From assembly GCF_000003605.2 (NCBI RefSeq), contig NW_003133380.1, forward strand, positions 34,800-47,365: a stretch of 12,566 bases of DNA. The letters are read 5' to 3'. The notes under the pieces are model-generated. The model saw nothing but the letters and a program-made list of their open reading frames with translations. It had not been told where the DNA came from and ran no database searches. A program made the position numbers and the translations under genes. Below are positions 1-7,903 of this stretch, piece after piece. This DNA is from Saccoglossus kowalevskii. Taxonomy: Eukaryota; Hemichordata; Enteropneusta; Harrimaniidae. The number at the start of each line of letters is the position of its first letter. The stretch's first letter is position 1.

Positions 1-219
1 ATCAAACGAACTCGGTAATATTAAAAAAAAAGATTGAGGATGTCGTTCACTGACAAACAAACACCGTGCCATAATGAGTTCTCACTGAAAGCGCACTGTG
101 TGGAATATGGCTTAACACGATACAGATAGCTCTAAGCAATTGAATATACCACTGTTTGAATAAGCGCAACCATGTTTCAAAAGACATACTAAATGTCAAG
201 ACACCAGTTTTAATCGGCA

Positions 220-514
220 TGTCATCAAATTACTAACTATTATTGAGACGTCGTCACATTTACCTAACTAATGTTTGAACGTCGCCACATCTAGCTAACT
301 ACTTTTGAGACGTCGCCACATCTAGCTAACTACTTTTGAGACGTCACCACATTTAGCTAACTACTTTTGAGACGTTATCACATTTAGCTAACTGCTTTTG
401 AGACATCATCACATTTAGCTAACTACTTTTGAGACGTCATCACATTTAGCTAACTACTTTTGAGACGTCATCACATTTAGCTAACTGCTTTTGAGACATC
501 ATCACATTTAGCTA
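220..514. repeat. 31-bp minisatellite, about 9 copies
   Basis: Tandem array with consensus unit start GAGACGTCATCACATTTAGC (31 bp in full). Units begin at 245, 277, 307, 338, 369, 400, 431, 462 and 493. The first two are 32 and 30 bp, the rest 31 bp, and the last is cut off at about 514. A more diverged partial copy precedes at 220-244. Variants recur every third unit: the CTGCTTTT end followed by GAGACATC occurs at about 392-407 and again at 485-500, 93 bp apart, which implies a trimer higher-order duplication. Both strands carry stops in each unit, so it is non-coding. On the minus strand it lies about 50 bp past the splice donor of the C-type lectin exon, so it is probably intronic. Confidence 0.95.
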
Positions 515-566
515 CATTCAAGAATATTCAATCAGTCACGTGATGTGGGTATAGTTTAATACTCAC

Positions 567-942
567 CATAACTGTACACAATCTTGCGAATATACCACAC
601 CATTCTTTAGTTTTGTTTTATTATTAGGTTGACCTGACGCCCATTGTTTCCGACAAAGGTCAGCATCCAGCAAAGTACCATCCTCCCAAACAAAGCTGTT
701 GTTGTGTACTGCCAATCCAATCCAATACCCCGTTTTGACACCTCTACCCAATTCTTCATCAGCAAGTATTGCGCGTCTAACTGTTCGATATGCAGATATA
801 GTATCAAGCACGGCCAGTGTGGATGTTTTGTTGAACTGAACTCCTCTGTTCCCACACATTTCCCGCGCTGTGTCGTAGTCGACAGCAGTTGGGAATATCT
901 CATACTTCATACATTCACTGCATACCGCTCCAATTTCGTTTT
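567..942 (-). CDS. C-type lectin-like domain exon (partial, last part of domain missing)
   Basis: An internal exon of 376 nt encoding about 125 residues of a C-type lectin-like domain. The donor is TATG|GTGAGT at 567/566. The acceptor TTATTTGACAG ends at 943. The exon is entered in phase 1 and left in phase 2. CTLD hallmarks in exon numbering are: an N-terminal CSEC pair (C8, C11), a helix-1 segment VDYDTAREMC (21-30), TLAVLD (42-47), the core WIGL (74-77), FVWEDG (84-89), W101 followed by GQPNN (104-108), and DCVQL (121-125). Family knowledge: these domains are extracellular, and many bind sugars through an EPN or QPD motif plus WND. Here the loop reads QPN, and the WND/final-cysteine segment must be in the next exon, so sugar specificity cannot be called. 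N-glycosylation sequons lie at N38, N81 and N108. The frame stays open upstream to a weakly hydrophobic GTG/ATG-containing stretch (to about 1045), so a first exon with a poor signal peptide is the alternative. I prefer the acceptor because its phase matches the pentraxin exon. Confidence 0.85.
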
Positions 943-1133
943 CTGTCAAATAATATATTACAAGATACATAATTGTACCGATCAAGAAAAACTGTGATGT
1001 TTTAGTCTTAATCGTGTGATTCACTTTCCTACAATTGGTCCTCGTTTAATACACAAATTGCCCTTCCCCGCATTGATTAAATCTGCTCTAAGAGCCGTGT
1101 TACATAAATCGATAAGAGGCGACGCATTTTTTT

Positions 1134-1181
1134 CACGAGCTGTCTCGTGTGTATGATGTAATTGAGTCGCCAATTACATCA
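1134..1181. repeat. Two adjacent perfect hairpins
   Basis: The first is CACGAG (1134-1139), loop CTGT, CTCGTG (1144-1149). The second is TGATGTAATT (1154-1163), loop GAGTCGCC, AATTACATCA (1172-1181), a perfect 10-bp stem. Only 4 bp separate them. They may be the core of a small decayed foldback element or fold in the transcript. No terminal repeats or target duplication were found. Confidence 0.7.
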
Positions 1182-1459
1182 GGCAACGACACCTACAAAA
1201 CCGTCATGTCTGTTTTTCCGACAACGAGTTGCCCATCGCCACAGGTGCCTCGCGCTATCTATTGCAAAGTAATACTATTTTCAATTACACGAAATAACGT
1301 TCTACATTCGACGTTCTTTTCAAAATTATTATTTTGTAAGCTTAATATTTCTTTTATTATTTGAGTGAATTCAAATTTTAATTTGATTTAGACACAAGTG
1401 AAATTCATCGTCAATTGTTTTACCAATATATTTATAATTCATCGTTGTGTATTTTAAAG

Positions 1460-1487
1460 TTGGTGGGCTAATTTTGGTGGGCTAATT
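1460..1487. repeat. 14-bp perfect direct repeat, two copies
   Basis: TTGGTGGGCTAATT occurs back to back at 1460-1473 and 1474-1487. It is a simple local duplication in probable intron and nothing suggests a function. Confidence 0.9.
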
Positions 1488-1696
1488 TTGACAATCATAA
1501 ATCATTAAAAATATCGAATAATGAAAAACTGTTTACAAAGCTTTATTTTACTCATCTAATTTGGCTTGAGTAAATTGATTTCATTTTATCGTCAATATCA
1601 AAATACCAACATCAGTATTGCCGTAAATTACGTATCTCCTAAAATATTTCTTATTTAAATACATTTGTATTAGCTCCAGGACAAAAATATGAAGCC

Positions 1697-1740
1697 ATTA
1701 CTTACCAATTACTTACCAATTACTTACCAATTACTTACCA
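1697..1740. repeat. 11-bp tandem repeat, four perfect copies
   Basis: ATTACTTACCA is repeated four times without mismatch, followed by a partial copy. On the minus strand, which is the inferred sense strand of the lectin/pentraxin gene, every unit reads TGGTAAGTAAT and so carries the strong 5' splice-site core GGTAAGTA. It lies within the probable intron 943-2285. Confidence 0.95.
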
Positions 1741-2285
1741 ATTTACACCTGTAGTCTGAATGTTGCACTAAATAAAGTTGCAAGACTTAAATTAAATAAT
1801 TTATTATCCTCAAATGCATTTGTTGTGATTTGTAAAAGAAGCAATTGTGCCTGGTAAAAAACTCACTATGTCGTATATTGTATTCTTAATAAAAATATGG
1901 CTCTGCATCGTTCCAACGTTTTTTAAACGGCTAATTAATTCTCTTTTAAATTGAACTGTAACGTTTCTAATATTTACCATTATTTTTGAGTCGGTGGATA
2001 ATAAATGAGCCTCATTTCTCTCATTTTTAAAAATAGAACTTTCAATGCGTTTTTTTCAAAATCTAGGTTATCTGTGTCCATTTGTCTAACACACTTATGT
2101 GAGTACATGAAGAGAACAATCCTAGACACAAGACATCGACATAGTGTGAAAGTTTCACAGAAAAAAACTATTAGCTATTTAAATTCGAACCTTCCCGTCA
2201 AACTGAAAACACAAGTTCAAGAAATGATGACTAATTTGCATAATATTTTCATTAACAGTGAGATTCACAAGTGGTTCACACTCAC

Positions 2286-2894
2286 CTAAGAATAGCTCAA
2301 CAGGTTTAACTAGATCAGGGAACACTGCGACATCGGTAACCCACGAGAATACGTCACCATCACCAATACCATAACACGTCATCAAGGTAGCCACAGTACG
2401 TTCATTTACAAACTCTTTATAAATATTGAAACCAGATAGTTGAAACGTCAAATCTGTTCCACCCAGACGAATTGTTCCGCCAGGAGATATAGGACCATTT
2501 TGACCACCAAACGTCTTGTCTTCCAATTTATTACCGTCTATGTAGATCTGTAATAGGCCTGCAGTGTAGTCCCAGTTAACACACATGTGGTGCCATTGCT
2601 GGTCATAAGCGTCCATCGAACTTGGTTGATCATATGACAGAAGGGAATTGAAATTGAGTGGTTTTGGCGGACCAGAGGTCAAAGATATGAGACCGAATTG
2701 AATGAACTCGTCTTCGGGTCGTTTGTACGTCCATATTGGGCCAAATTGTGGTTGATCAATTCTAAACCAAAGACACACGGCGATACTATACAAATCTTCG
2801 GATATTACACTCGATATTTCAACTGCAGATGACGGATTCTCTGCAAAATCAAGCTGCTTATCTTCCAAATTGACAATTTCCTTTTGTTCTGATT
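2286..2894 (-). CDS. Pentraxin / LamG-like domain exon (internal, symmetric phase 1-1)
   Basis: A 609-nt exon encoding about 203 residues, a whole pentraxin-like domain. The acceptor is TATTCATTTCCAG ending at 2895. The donor is TTCTTAG|GTGAGT at 2286/2285. Both boundaries are phase 1, so the exon can be skipped or shuffled without a frameshift. In exon numbering, VCLWFRI (40-46) holds the first conserved cysteine. WHHMCVNWD (101-109) fits the pentraxin signature HxCxSW, with N in place of S/T; the pair C41/C105 would form the family's conserved disulfide. Further matches are GLLQIYIDG (113-121), GGTIRLGG (139-146), LSGFNIYKE (153-161) and GDGDVFSW (178-185), the last like the GNVxxW segment near the end of pentraxins. 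The calcium-binding EQD triplet expected after the LGG turn is not present. Family role: extracellular recognition or adhesion, alone or in mosaic proteins. A generic LamG/concanavalin-A-like jellyroll is the alternative label. Confidence 0.88.
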
Positions 2895-2925
2895 CTGGAA
2901 ATGAATATATAATTGGATGTACAGA

Positions 2926-2982
2926 CGAATAAATGAATGTTTGGATGGATGGATGAATAAATGGAAAGATGAATGATTGAAT
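2926..2982. repeat. Degenerate GAAT/GGAT tetranucleotide tract
   Basis: GAAT, GGAT and GATG tetramers recur for about 57 bp (for example GGATGGATGGATGAATAAATGG). It lies just upstream of the pentraxin exon acceptor on the minus strand, inside the 255-bp intron 2895-3149. Confidence 0.8.
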
Positions 2983-3089
2983 CGGTTAAATAGTTAATTG
3001 TTTGAAGAACGAATCAAATGATGCACAATATATTAAGTATAACCAACATGTCGAACTGCTTAGTGGCTGACAAGAGGGATTTCGATTTA

Positions 3090-3119
3090 GCACGTGACAT
3101 TTACAGTTGCACGTGACAT
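3090..3119. promoter_or_regulatory. Pair of identical CACGTG E-box repeats
   Basis: GCACGTGACAT occurs at 3090-3100 and 3109-3119, 19 bp apart, about 30-60 bp past the exon B donor. CACGTGAC is a typical E-box for bHLH-ZIP factors of the USF/MiT type. Function as an intronic enhancer is inference; only the repeated motif is seen. Confidence 0.35.
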
Positions 3120-3149
3120 ATTAGGATATTCCTTAGTTTAATACTTTAC

Positions 3150-3207
3150 CTGAAACAGAACGCTTGTTTACCAACATGTTGTTGCCACCAATAACCACGT
3201 ACTCGTC
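3150..3207 (-). CDS. Small linker exon of the pentraxin/CTLD gene (exon B)
   Basis: A 58-nt exon with acceptor CTATTTGTATATTTCAG ending at 3208 and donor TTTCAG|GTAAAG at 3150/3149. It reads in phase 0 at entry and phase 1 at exit as DEYVVIGGNNMLVNKRSVS plus a split codon, and then joins the pentraxin exon (SEQKEIVN...). The other two frames hit stops within this exon or in the next one, so only this frame gives an open product across the junction. It encodes no recognisable domain alone; it is probably the end of an upstream module or a linker leading into the pentraxin-like domain. Flanking introns are short (145 and 255 bp). Confidence 0.72.
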
Positions 3208-3352
3208 CTGAAATATACAAATAGTATATAATTGTAATTAACCAGTAGTTGCTGTAAAGTGAGTTCATAGGTCAACCAATGTTTTTGTTGCATACAGAGA
3301 TCTGTACATATGTCGCAACATCTGAAAGAATTGATGTATATTTCCTTCTTAC

Positions 3353-3383
3353 CTCCACATGTGTGGTGCACATACTGCCAATG
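3353..3383 (-). CDS. Upstream exon fragment (exon A), start uncertain
   Basis: A strong donor TGTGGAG|GTAAGA at 3353/3352 ends a reading frame that joins exon B in phase 0, giving IGSMCTTHVE followed by DEYVVIGG. The frame stays open upstream to a TAA at about 3430. Acceptor AGs within the open part are GGATAG (exon from 3383, used here) and TTGGCAG (exon from 3374). Both leave one base to complete a codon, so the previous exon should end in phase 2. An in-frame ATG (about 3391) without a signal peptide makes a true start unlikely for an extracellular protein. No upstream exon of this gene is certain; the weak candidate at 7800-7903 ends in a compatible phase. Confidence 0.5.
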
Positions 3384-3430
3384 CTATCCATAAACGTGAC
3401 ATGAGACCACAAATAGAGTTGAAATTATAG

Positions 3431-3812
3431 TGCACAGAAGTGACAGGTGTTAGGACAACATTTCGGTAATATACTTTGGGAACTCGTCGTGTAAACTTTT
3501 ACCAACAGCAAAATGTTATATGTAATTTGTTACGGGAATCTAGTGTAAATTAAGTATATTGTGGTCATATGTTGACATAATCTTTACGAGTAGTCAGAGC
3601 CAAGTCCTGATCATCAATTTAACGTATGGTTCATATGACATGTCATACAGATAATATGATAATTCATGGTGTTCTATAATACTATTAAGTGGAATAGTAT
3701 ACAAGCTAAATTAGAGTGGCCCTGAAGAACATCACTATAAAACATTCTCATGTGGAATGTAACACGCACCTACTCGTTCAATATGACCTAAATCAAGTCA
3801 GGATTCTGTTCC
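3431..3812. other. Unassigned AT-rich stretch
   Basis: I see no coding segment, RNA gene or clear repeat here. It lies upstream of exon A on the minus strand and is probably intron of the pentraxin/CTLD gene. Confidence 0.5.
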
Positions 3813-3923
3813 AGTGTACTAAGGCCTAATTAGTCTATTGTACCATGGCCTAATTATCCTGGTGTACCCTGGTGTACCCTGGCCTAATTCATCTAGTGTA
3901 CTCTGCTCTAAGTATTATAGTAT
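3813..3923. repeat. 24-bp minisatellite, left part of an interrupted array
   Basis: Degenerate units of the type AGTGTACCCTGGCCTAATTA (24 bp in full) lie at 3813-3836, 3837-3860, a 10-bp partial at 3861-3870, 3871-3894 and 3895-3918, then AGTAT (3919-3923). The last five bases are the beginning of the unit that resumes at 4582. Confidence 0.88.
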
Positions 3924-4579
3924 CAGGGGGGAATTTCTTCTGCCCTGGGGTCTCCACACTTGTCAGGGGGAATCTCGTCTCGTCTCTATATCTCGTCCCC
4001 TTGAGGTACGGGATCGGGGAAGTTACATAAGCCTTACAGTCAAATAAGACACACACAACGAAATACGTTTCAACTCTCGTCTTAGTCGATCTTTTGAGCA
4101 CTCTATAAGACACAGCGCCCTGGGGAAAAGTCCCCAAGACTATCGCAAGGCTGACCCAAGACTCTGTCCAAGACTGGACTGCCTCAAGGCTCGCCCCAGG
4201 ACTCTCCAGGGCTGGACTTGTCCTGGGCTACTCGCCAAGACCAACTAAAACTCTCTTTATTCATTTTCAAAACTCTAACCAATCACAAAGCAGAAAAAAG
4301 ACTCTAGGGCGTAACCTTCAATCATAAAGCCAATCACACTAAGTACTGAATACGTCATATCTTTTGATTAATCGTTCACTACATTAATAACTACAAATAC
4401 CAACTGTCAGAATTAATAGTCCGAATAGCTACGGTTATCTCGTAATTAGTTCTAAATCACTGAGTCGAGTTCCGTCCAAAACTTCACATGGCCTAAATGG
4501 TGACAGACATAACACAGCAATTCGCTAATAATCAGCTAATTAAGTCGGTCAACAGATACGCGAAAACAAATTCATGACA
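3924..4579. mobile_element. 656-bp insertion splitting the minisatellite; LTR- or non-autonomous-element-like
   Basis: The 24-bp array stops at 3923 and resumes at 4582 in exact phase if this segment and one ATAGTAT copy are removed. ATAGTAT flanks it at 3917-3923 and 4580-4586, as expected of a 7-bp (or slightly shorter) target-site duplication. The insert is richer in G+C than its neighbours. It has degenerate CCAAGACT-type short repeats at 4130-4240, a TGGGGA/TCCCCA hairpin near 4120-4136, a TATAAG (4104-4109), and two CCAATCAC boxes 51 bp apart (4279, 4330). Read on the minus strand it starts TGTCATGA and ends CCCCCCTG, with an AATAAA about halfway. No terminal inverted repeat and no protein were found. 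A solo LTR with a non-canonical 3' end is one reading; a non-autonomous element of another class is equally open. Confidence 0.65.
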
Positions 4580-4581
4580 AT

Positions 4582-4809
4582 AGTATACCCTGGCTACATT
4601 GTTTTCAGTGTACCCTGGCTTAATTATTCTAGTATATCCGTGTACCGTGTATAAGTGTTCTAGTGTAATCTGGCCTAATTGTTCAATTGTACTTTGGTAT
4701 AAGTATTATAGTGTTCACTGGCCCAATTGTTCCAGTGCATCCTGGCCTAATTATTCTCGTACACCCTGGCATAATTGCTCTAACTATACTTGTGTACCAT
4801 GACATAACT
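4582..4809. repeat. 24-bp minisatellite, right part of the interrupted array
   Basis: Units begin at about 4582, 4606 (25 bp), 4631 (31 bp, with an internal expansion), 4662, 4686, 4710, 4734, 4758 and 4782, all variants of the unit seen at 3813-3918. The array is degenerate, which suggests it is old. Short open frames across it are low-complexity artefacts (repeated CTGGCCTAATT). Confidence 0.88.
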
Positions 4810-6038
4810 CTCACCTCGAATTCCTCTGTTGCTGCACCTCTCCACAGTACCAAACACATACACACAACTATAAAACTCTTGAAGTCAAACATAATTTTTT
4901 GTCAATCCTAGAAATCTGTAATTAAATAACATAGAATTGTTAGTCGGTATATTATGATGACATCATTTTGAAATCGAACTTAATTTCAACTACAGAATGT
5001 GATGAAGTGTGCAAAAGCACAACTGTTAATTAGAAAAACAAATAATAGGTCACGACTGAAATAATCTATATTAATTTGTCAGAAACATCTAGTTATTAAG
5101 AATGACTCATGTAATATAAAATTCTATCTACACGTATGTCTTTACGTTCCGTTTTACCGTTGAAGATAGGCAATATATGATTGCTTTTCAGAATTGGAAT
5201 GCATCCGAGGTTTTCTGACATGCACCATTGATCAGAAGAACAACGTTTTAATGACAATGTAGTTTGCCGAATAAAAAAACGCTCTCGTCCAATCAGAATG
5301 ACGTATACAATCAATTGAAATGCTGGTATATGGAGTCTATAGCGCATCAAACACATATGTTGTATGTGTTGGTTTACAAAGTTATGTGGTAAACACATAA
5401 AACTATAGGTAAATTAAAAGTAAAATAAGCGTAAATATATATTATTTTTAATCAACATAAAGGTAGTTCGGTGTGAAAATGAATAAGATGCATTGGAAGA
5501 TAAATATATAAAAGTGCAATAATTTTGTCAAAATTATATGTAGTTAAAATAAATCTGCCTTCTTAAATTAAGAACAACACGCTTCTATGTAACAAACATG
5601 TAAGTAATACGCATGTGAGCAACACCCATCCAAGCATGGAGGTAAAAGACAGAAGGAGTTACAACTGGTTTTAGCCTATAAATTTCCTTTGTTTCTAGTC
5701 GAGTTGATCCTCCTATCTTGTCCTTTGAATCCCATGATCATTTCCGACGCTGGCGTTCACTGTCCTTGAGCGGGCCCTTTTATTTCTCGGTAGATATGCA
5801 GTCTTTCACGAGAATGAGAGTAAATTTACTTGCGCGATGCGTCTCGAAGGAATGCCATTGTTATGACAAGTTTATTCATGTTTGATTTTTTAAAATCGAC
5901 CGAGTAAGTTATGTTGTTTTTCTGTGTTTTTTTCTAGGAATTTTAATAGGTTATTTCAACTGCTGTCTTCGCAGGGTTGCACCAAATTGGCCCACTCGTA
6001 TGTTAGTTTAAATTGAAGTCTACTTTACGATCTTTGCA
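4810..6038. other. Unassigned stretch, no supported gene
   Basis: AT-rich DNA. A 100-codon open frame on the minus strand at 5096-5398 is cysteine-containing but matches no domain I recognise and lacks convincing splice sites. From about 5700 the base composition becomes less AT-rich with more CpG, which may mark the upstream flank of the candidate first exon at 6039. Confidence 0.5.
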
Positions 6039-6266
6039 ATGGTGTTAAAACTATGTCTCTCAAGAGTACTCCGCGCATGCAGTAGACGACGGAAACTTGA
6101 ACTGTTTTCGAGTTTTTTGTTGTCGTTAACGGTATTGTACATCTTTCGCCAATATCCAGGCGTCGCGGGTTTGAGACAAAATATATTCTCTTCAATCACG
6201 AATTTTTCAATTTCATTTACTTCCGCTGAACAATCATCGACTTCGCGAACACTTATACAACTTTAA
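6039..6266 (+). CDS. Candidate short protein / first exon with a type II signal-anchor N-terminus
   Basis: An open frame of 75 codons. The ATG has a favourable context (TTTGCAATGG, G at -3 and +4). The N-terminus has a basic stretch RACSRRRK (residues 13-20), then a hydrophobic segment LFSSFLLSLTVLYIF (22-36), then a polar Ser/Thr-rich part ending at TAA. Basic residues followed by one membrane span suit a type II membrane protein such as a Golgi glycosyl- or sulfotransferase, whose first exon often holds only this part. That is family-level inference; no catalytic domain is visible. The surroundings (6060-6360) are CpG-richer than the rest of the window, as a promoter or first exon may be. 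I see no good donor before the stop, so it may be a chance frame. Confidence 0.28.
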   Translation: MVLKLCLSRVLRACSRRRKLELFSSFLLSLTVLYIFRQYPGVAGLRQNIFSSITNFSISFTSAEQSSTSRTLIQL

Positions 6267-7799
6267 GTTCCAGTGACGCGATTTTAAACAATGACCTTAG
6301 GACAGACGGGTTTCGAACATTCCCGAGGGCTCCCGAAGTACGTCCGTAAACATCAGCTCCTGTCTGCAGTCCCTTCAAAATACAGTCAGTGTACAACGAT
6401 TGAAAGTGTAAGCTATTTGCAACTTTGCTAGAATTATTGTTTTGTTAAATATGTCTGCCGGTAATGAGTTTTTTTAATCAAATTTCCCAGTTTGCAGTTT
6501 TTGTTGGATGATATATGTGCCTAAAAATAGAAAACAAATGGTTTTTATGAAAACCTTTCGGGAAAAAGTGTGAGAAAAAAGGTTCAGCTAGACTGGCGCA
6601 GTTGAGCGATAATTTGTTTTTGTAGTTTAAATAAAATACAAAATTTCGCGAAATAGAGGTGTTAGCGCGAATACAGGTATTATGTCCACTTAACAGCAAT
6701 GTTGAAACGTAAAGGGGAAGCTGTCAAAACGGAGATTGCACTAGAAAGCCACGAGGTGTCCATGATTATTATGTGCGCAAACAATATCAAATACTTTTTC
6801 AACACTAAGCATTTAAATTAACAGTCAAGCTGCTAAACACAATCTTAATGTTTGTCGACATGTGATTGGAAATAAGGTAAATGTGATCTAACAAATAGGT
6901 CGGTATCTTGCCATAGTGGAAATCCTCCCCAATGTAGTCACCTACAATCTTCCTGCAACATCCCTACAACATTTGCAGTCTCATTAAATCTACATTGCTC
7001 TTTTCAATACATAACCGAACTCGAATCATTAATTATAGTGAAAAATATTAATGACAGATGACTGAATCTCATTAGTGAACGTATTGGTTTACTGTCAACA
7101 TGCGGTTCATTGAATTATTACAATACATATTGAAATATGCCAATCTAGGGGATTCACCTTGTATGTTTTGTGAAATATGCTGAACTGTTCCATATGGCAG
7201 GACGTAAATTACTGTTTGTAACTACATCATACTATCTTAATTACAGCCGCAATGAATAATTAGGCTTAACAGACGTATCAGGTTTTCCGGTTACATATAA
7301 CAACATTAATGAGGGGACTGATTATGCAATATAAAATACAAATCTTGGCTTGGACGGAAAAGTATTTCAAATAAATTGGATTGACAATACGAATGTGGTC
7401 TTTGTTTAATCTTATAAAACACCTATTGTATTCCTATTTTATTTTCATCATTTAATTTAAAAGTAAAAAATGAGTTAGTAAAAAAAAACACACGAGGTAA
7501 ATGAACGTGTCACTTGCAGATAACGACAAACAGGAGAAATAAATATGAGTGTAGATATATTGAGATACTTGTGTATAGACGTTACTTGGTTACATGTCTC
7601 AATAAAATGATTGGGGATATTAGCATAGAATTAATATTGAGAGTTGTGTCTTGGCTTAAATACTATGTGTACAATATCGTAGTATTGTATGTACATTACG
7701 TAATAAATATTATTGACGTTTTGTGAATGTATAAGAGCATTCACATCTATTTCAATTAGTGATCTAGTAATGGTCTTTCCAGTGTCTACATTTACATAC
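6267..7799. other. Unassigned stretch
   Basis: CpG-richer until about 6400, then AT-rich without a supported gene or element. Open frames in this interval are short and low-complexity. No tRNA, clear inverted repeat or tandem array was recognised. Confidence 0.5.
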
Positions 7800-7903
7800 C
7801 CCTTCTTTCCGTGAATTAGTGTAATTTGGTGTACAGATGTTCTGTACACAACGATGTTACGTAGAATTAGTGACTTTCCGTCAATACCACCAATAAATAA
7901 ACA
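7800..7903 (-). CDS. Candidate unrecognised internal exon
   Basis: A 104-nt stretch with acceptor TTTGAATTCACAG (ending at 7904) and donor GAAGGG|GTATGT (7800/7799). It is open in one frame, entered in phase 0 and left in phase 2. The product begins CLFIGGIDGKSLILRNIVVY and ends QITLIHGKK plus a split Gly codon. Alternating hydrophobic residues suggest beta strands, but I recognise no family. The frame also stays open past the donor for about 60 codons, so a longer unspliced frame (7631-7915) is possible. It lies on the same strand as the pentraxin/CTLD gene and its exit phase fits exon A, but a 4.4-kb intron would be needed. It could be chance. Confidence 0.25.

Larger units (their letters stand above)
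943..2285 (-). other. Probable intron between pentraxin-like and CTLD exons
   Basis: A 1,343-bp AT-rich stretch bounded on the minus strand by a consensus donor (TTAG|GTGAGT at 2286/2285) and an acceptor (TTTGACAG ending at 943). I found no convincing exon inside it; the longest open frames are short and mostly antisense to exons. It contains two small hairpins (1134-1181), a 14-bp direct repeat (1460-1487) and an 11-bp tandem repeat (1697-1740). If the two domain exons belong to separate genes, this would instead be intergenic DNA plus terminal exons. Confidence 0.5.

Noticed and set aside
245-514. CRISPR-like array
   Set aside because: The units are contiguous tandem copies with no distinct spacers, in animal intronic DNA.
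644-997. 117-codon plus-strand open frame
   Set aside because: It is antisense to the CTLD exon, whose minus-strand reading has clear domain motifs and splice sites.
2005-2289. 94-codon plus-strand open frame
   Set aside because: Low-complexity AT-rich frame reaching up to the pentraxin exon's donor; no domain or start support.
3168-3371. 67-codon minus-strand frame starting MHHTCGG
   Set aside because: It reads through the intron between exons A and B in a frame that conflicts with the spliced frame.
3838-4137. Open frames on both strands over the minisatellite edge and insert
   Set aside because: They are made of minisatellite units and element sequence and show no domain.
3924-4579. hAT-type transposon suggested by CAGGGG start and CCCTG near the right edge
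   Set aside because: The CCCTG belongs to the resuming minisatellite unit; sequences outside such ends do not form an 8-bp duplication.
4599-4911. Three overlapping 67-74-codon frames with repeated YPG/WPNCS-like words
   Set aside because: They are translations of the 24-bp tandem repeat; 24 is a multiple of three, so frames stay open without being genes.
5096-5398. 100-codon minus-strand frame with CSSDQWC and GC pattern
   Set aside because: The cysteine spacing was compared with PAN/apple-type domains but does not fit, and no matching splice sites were seen.
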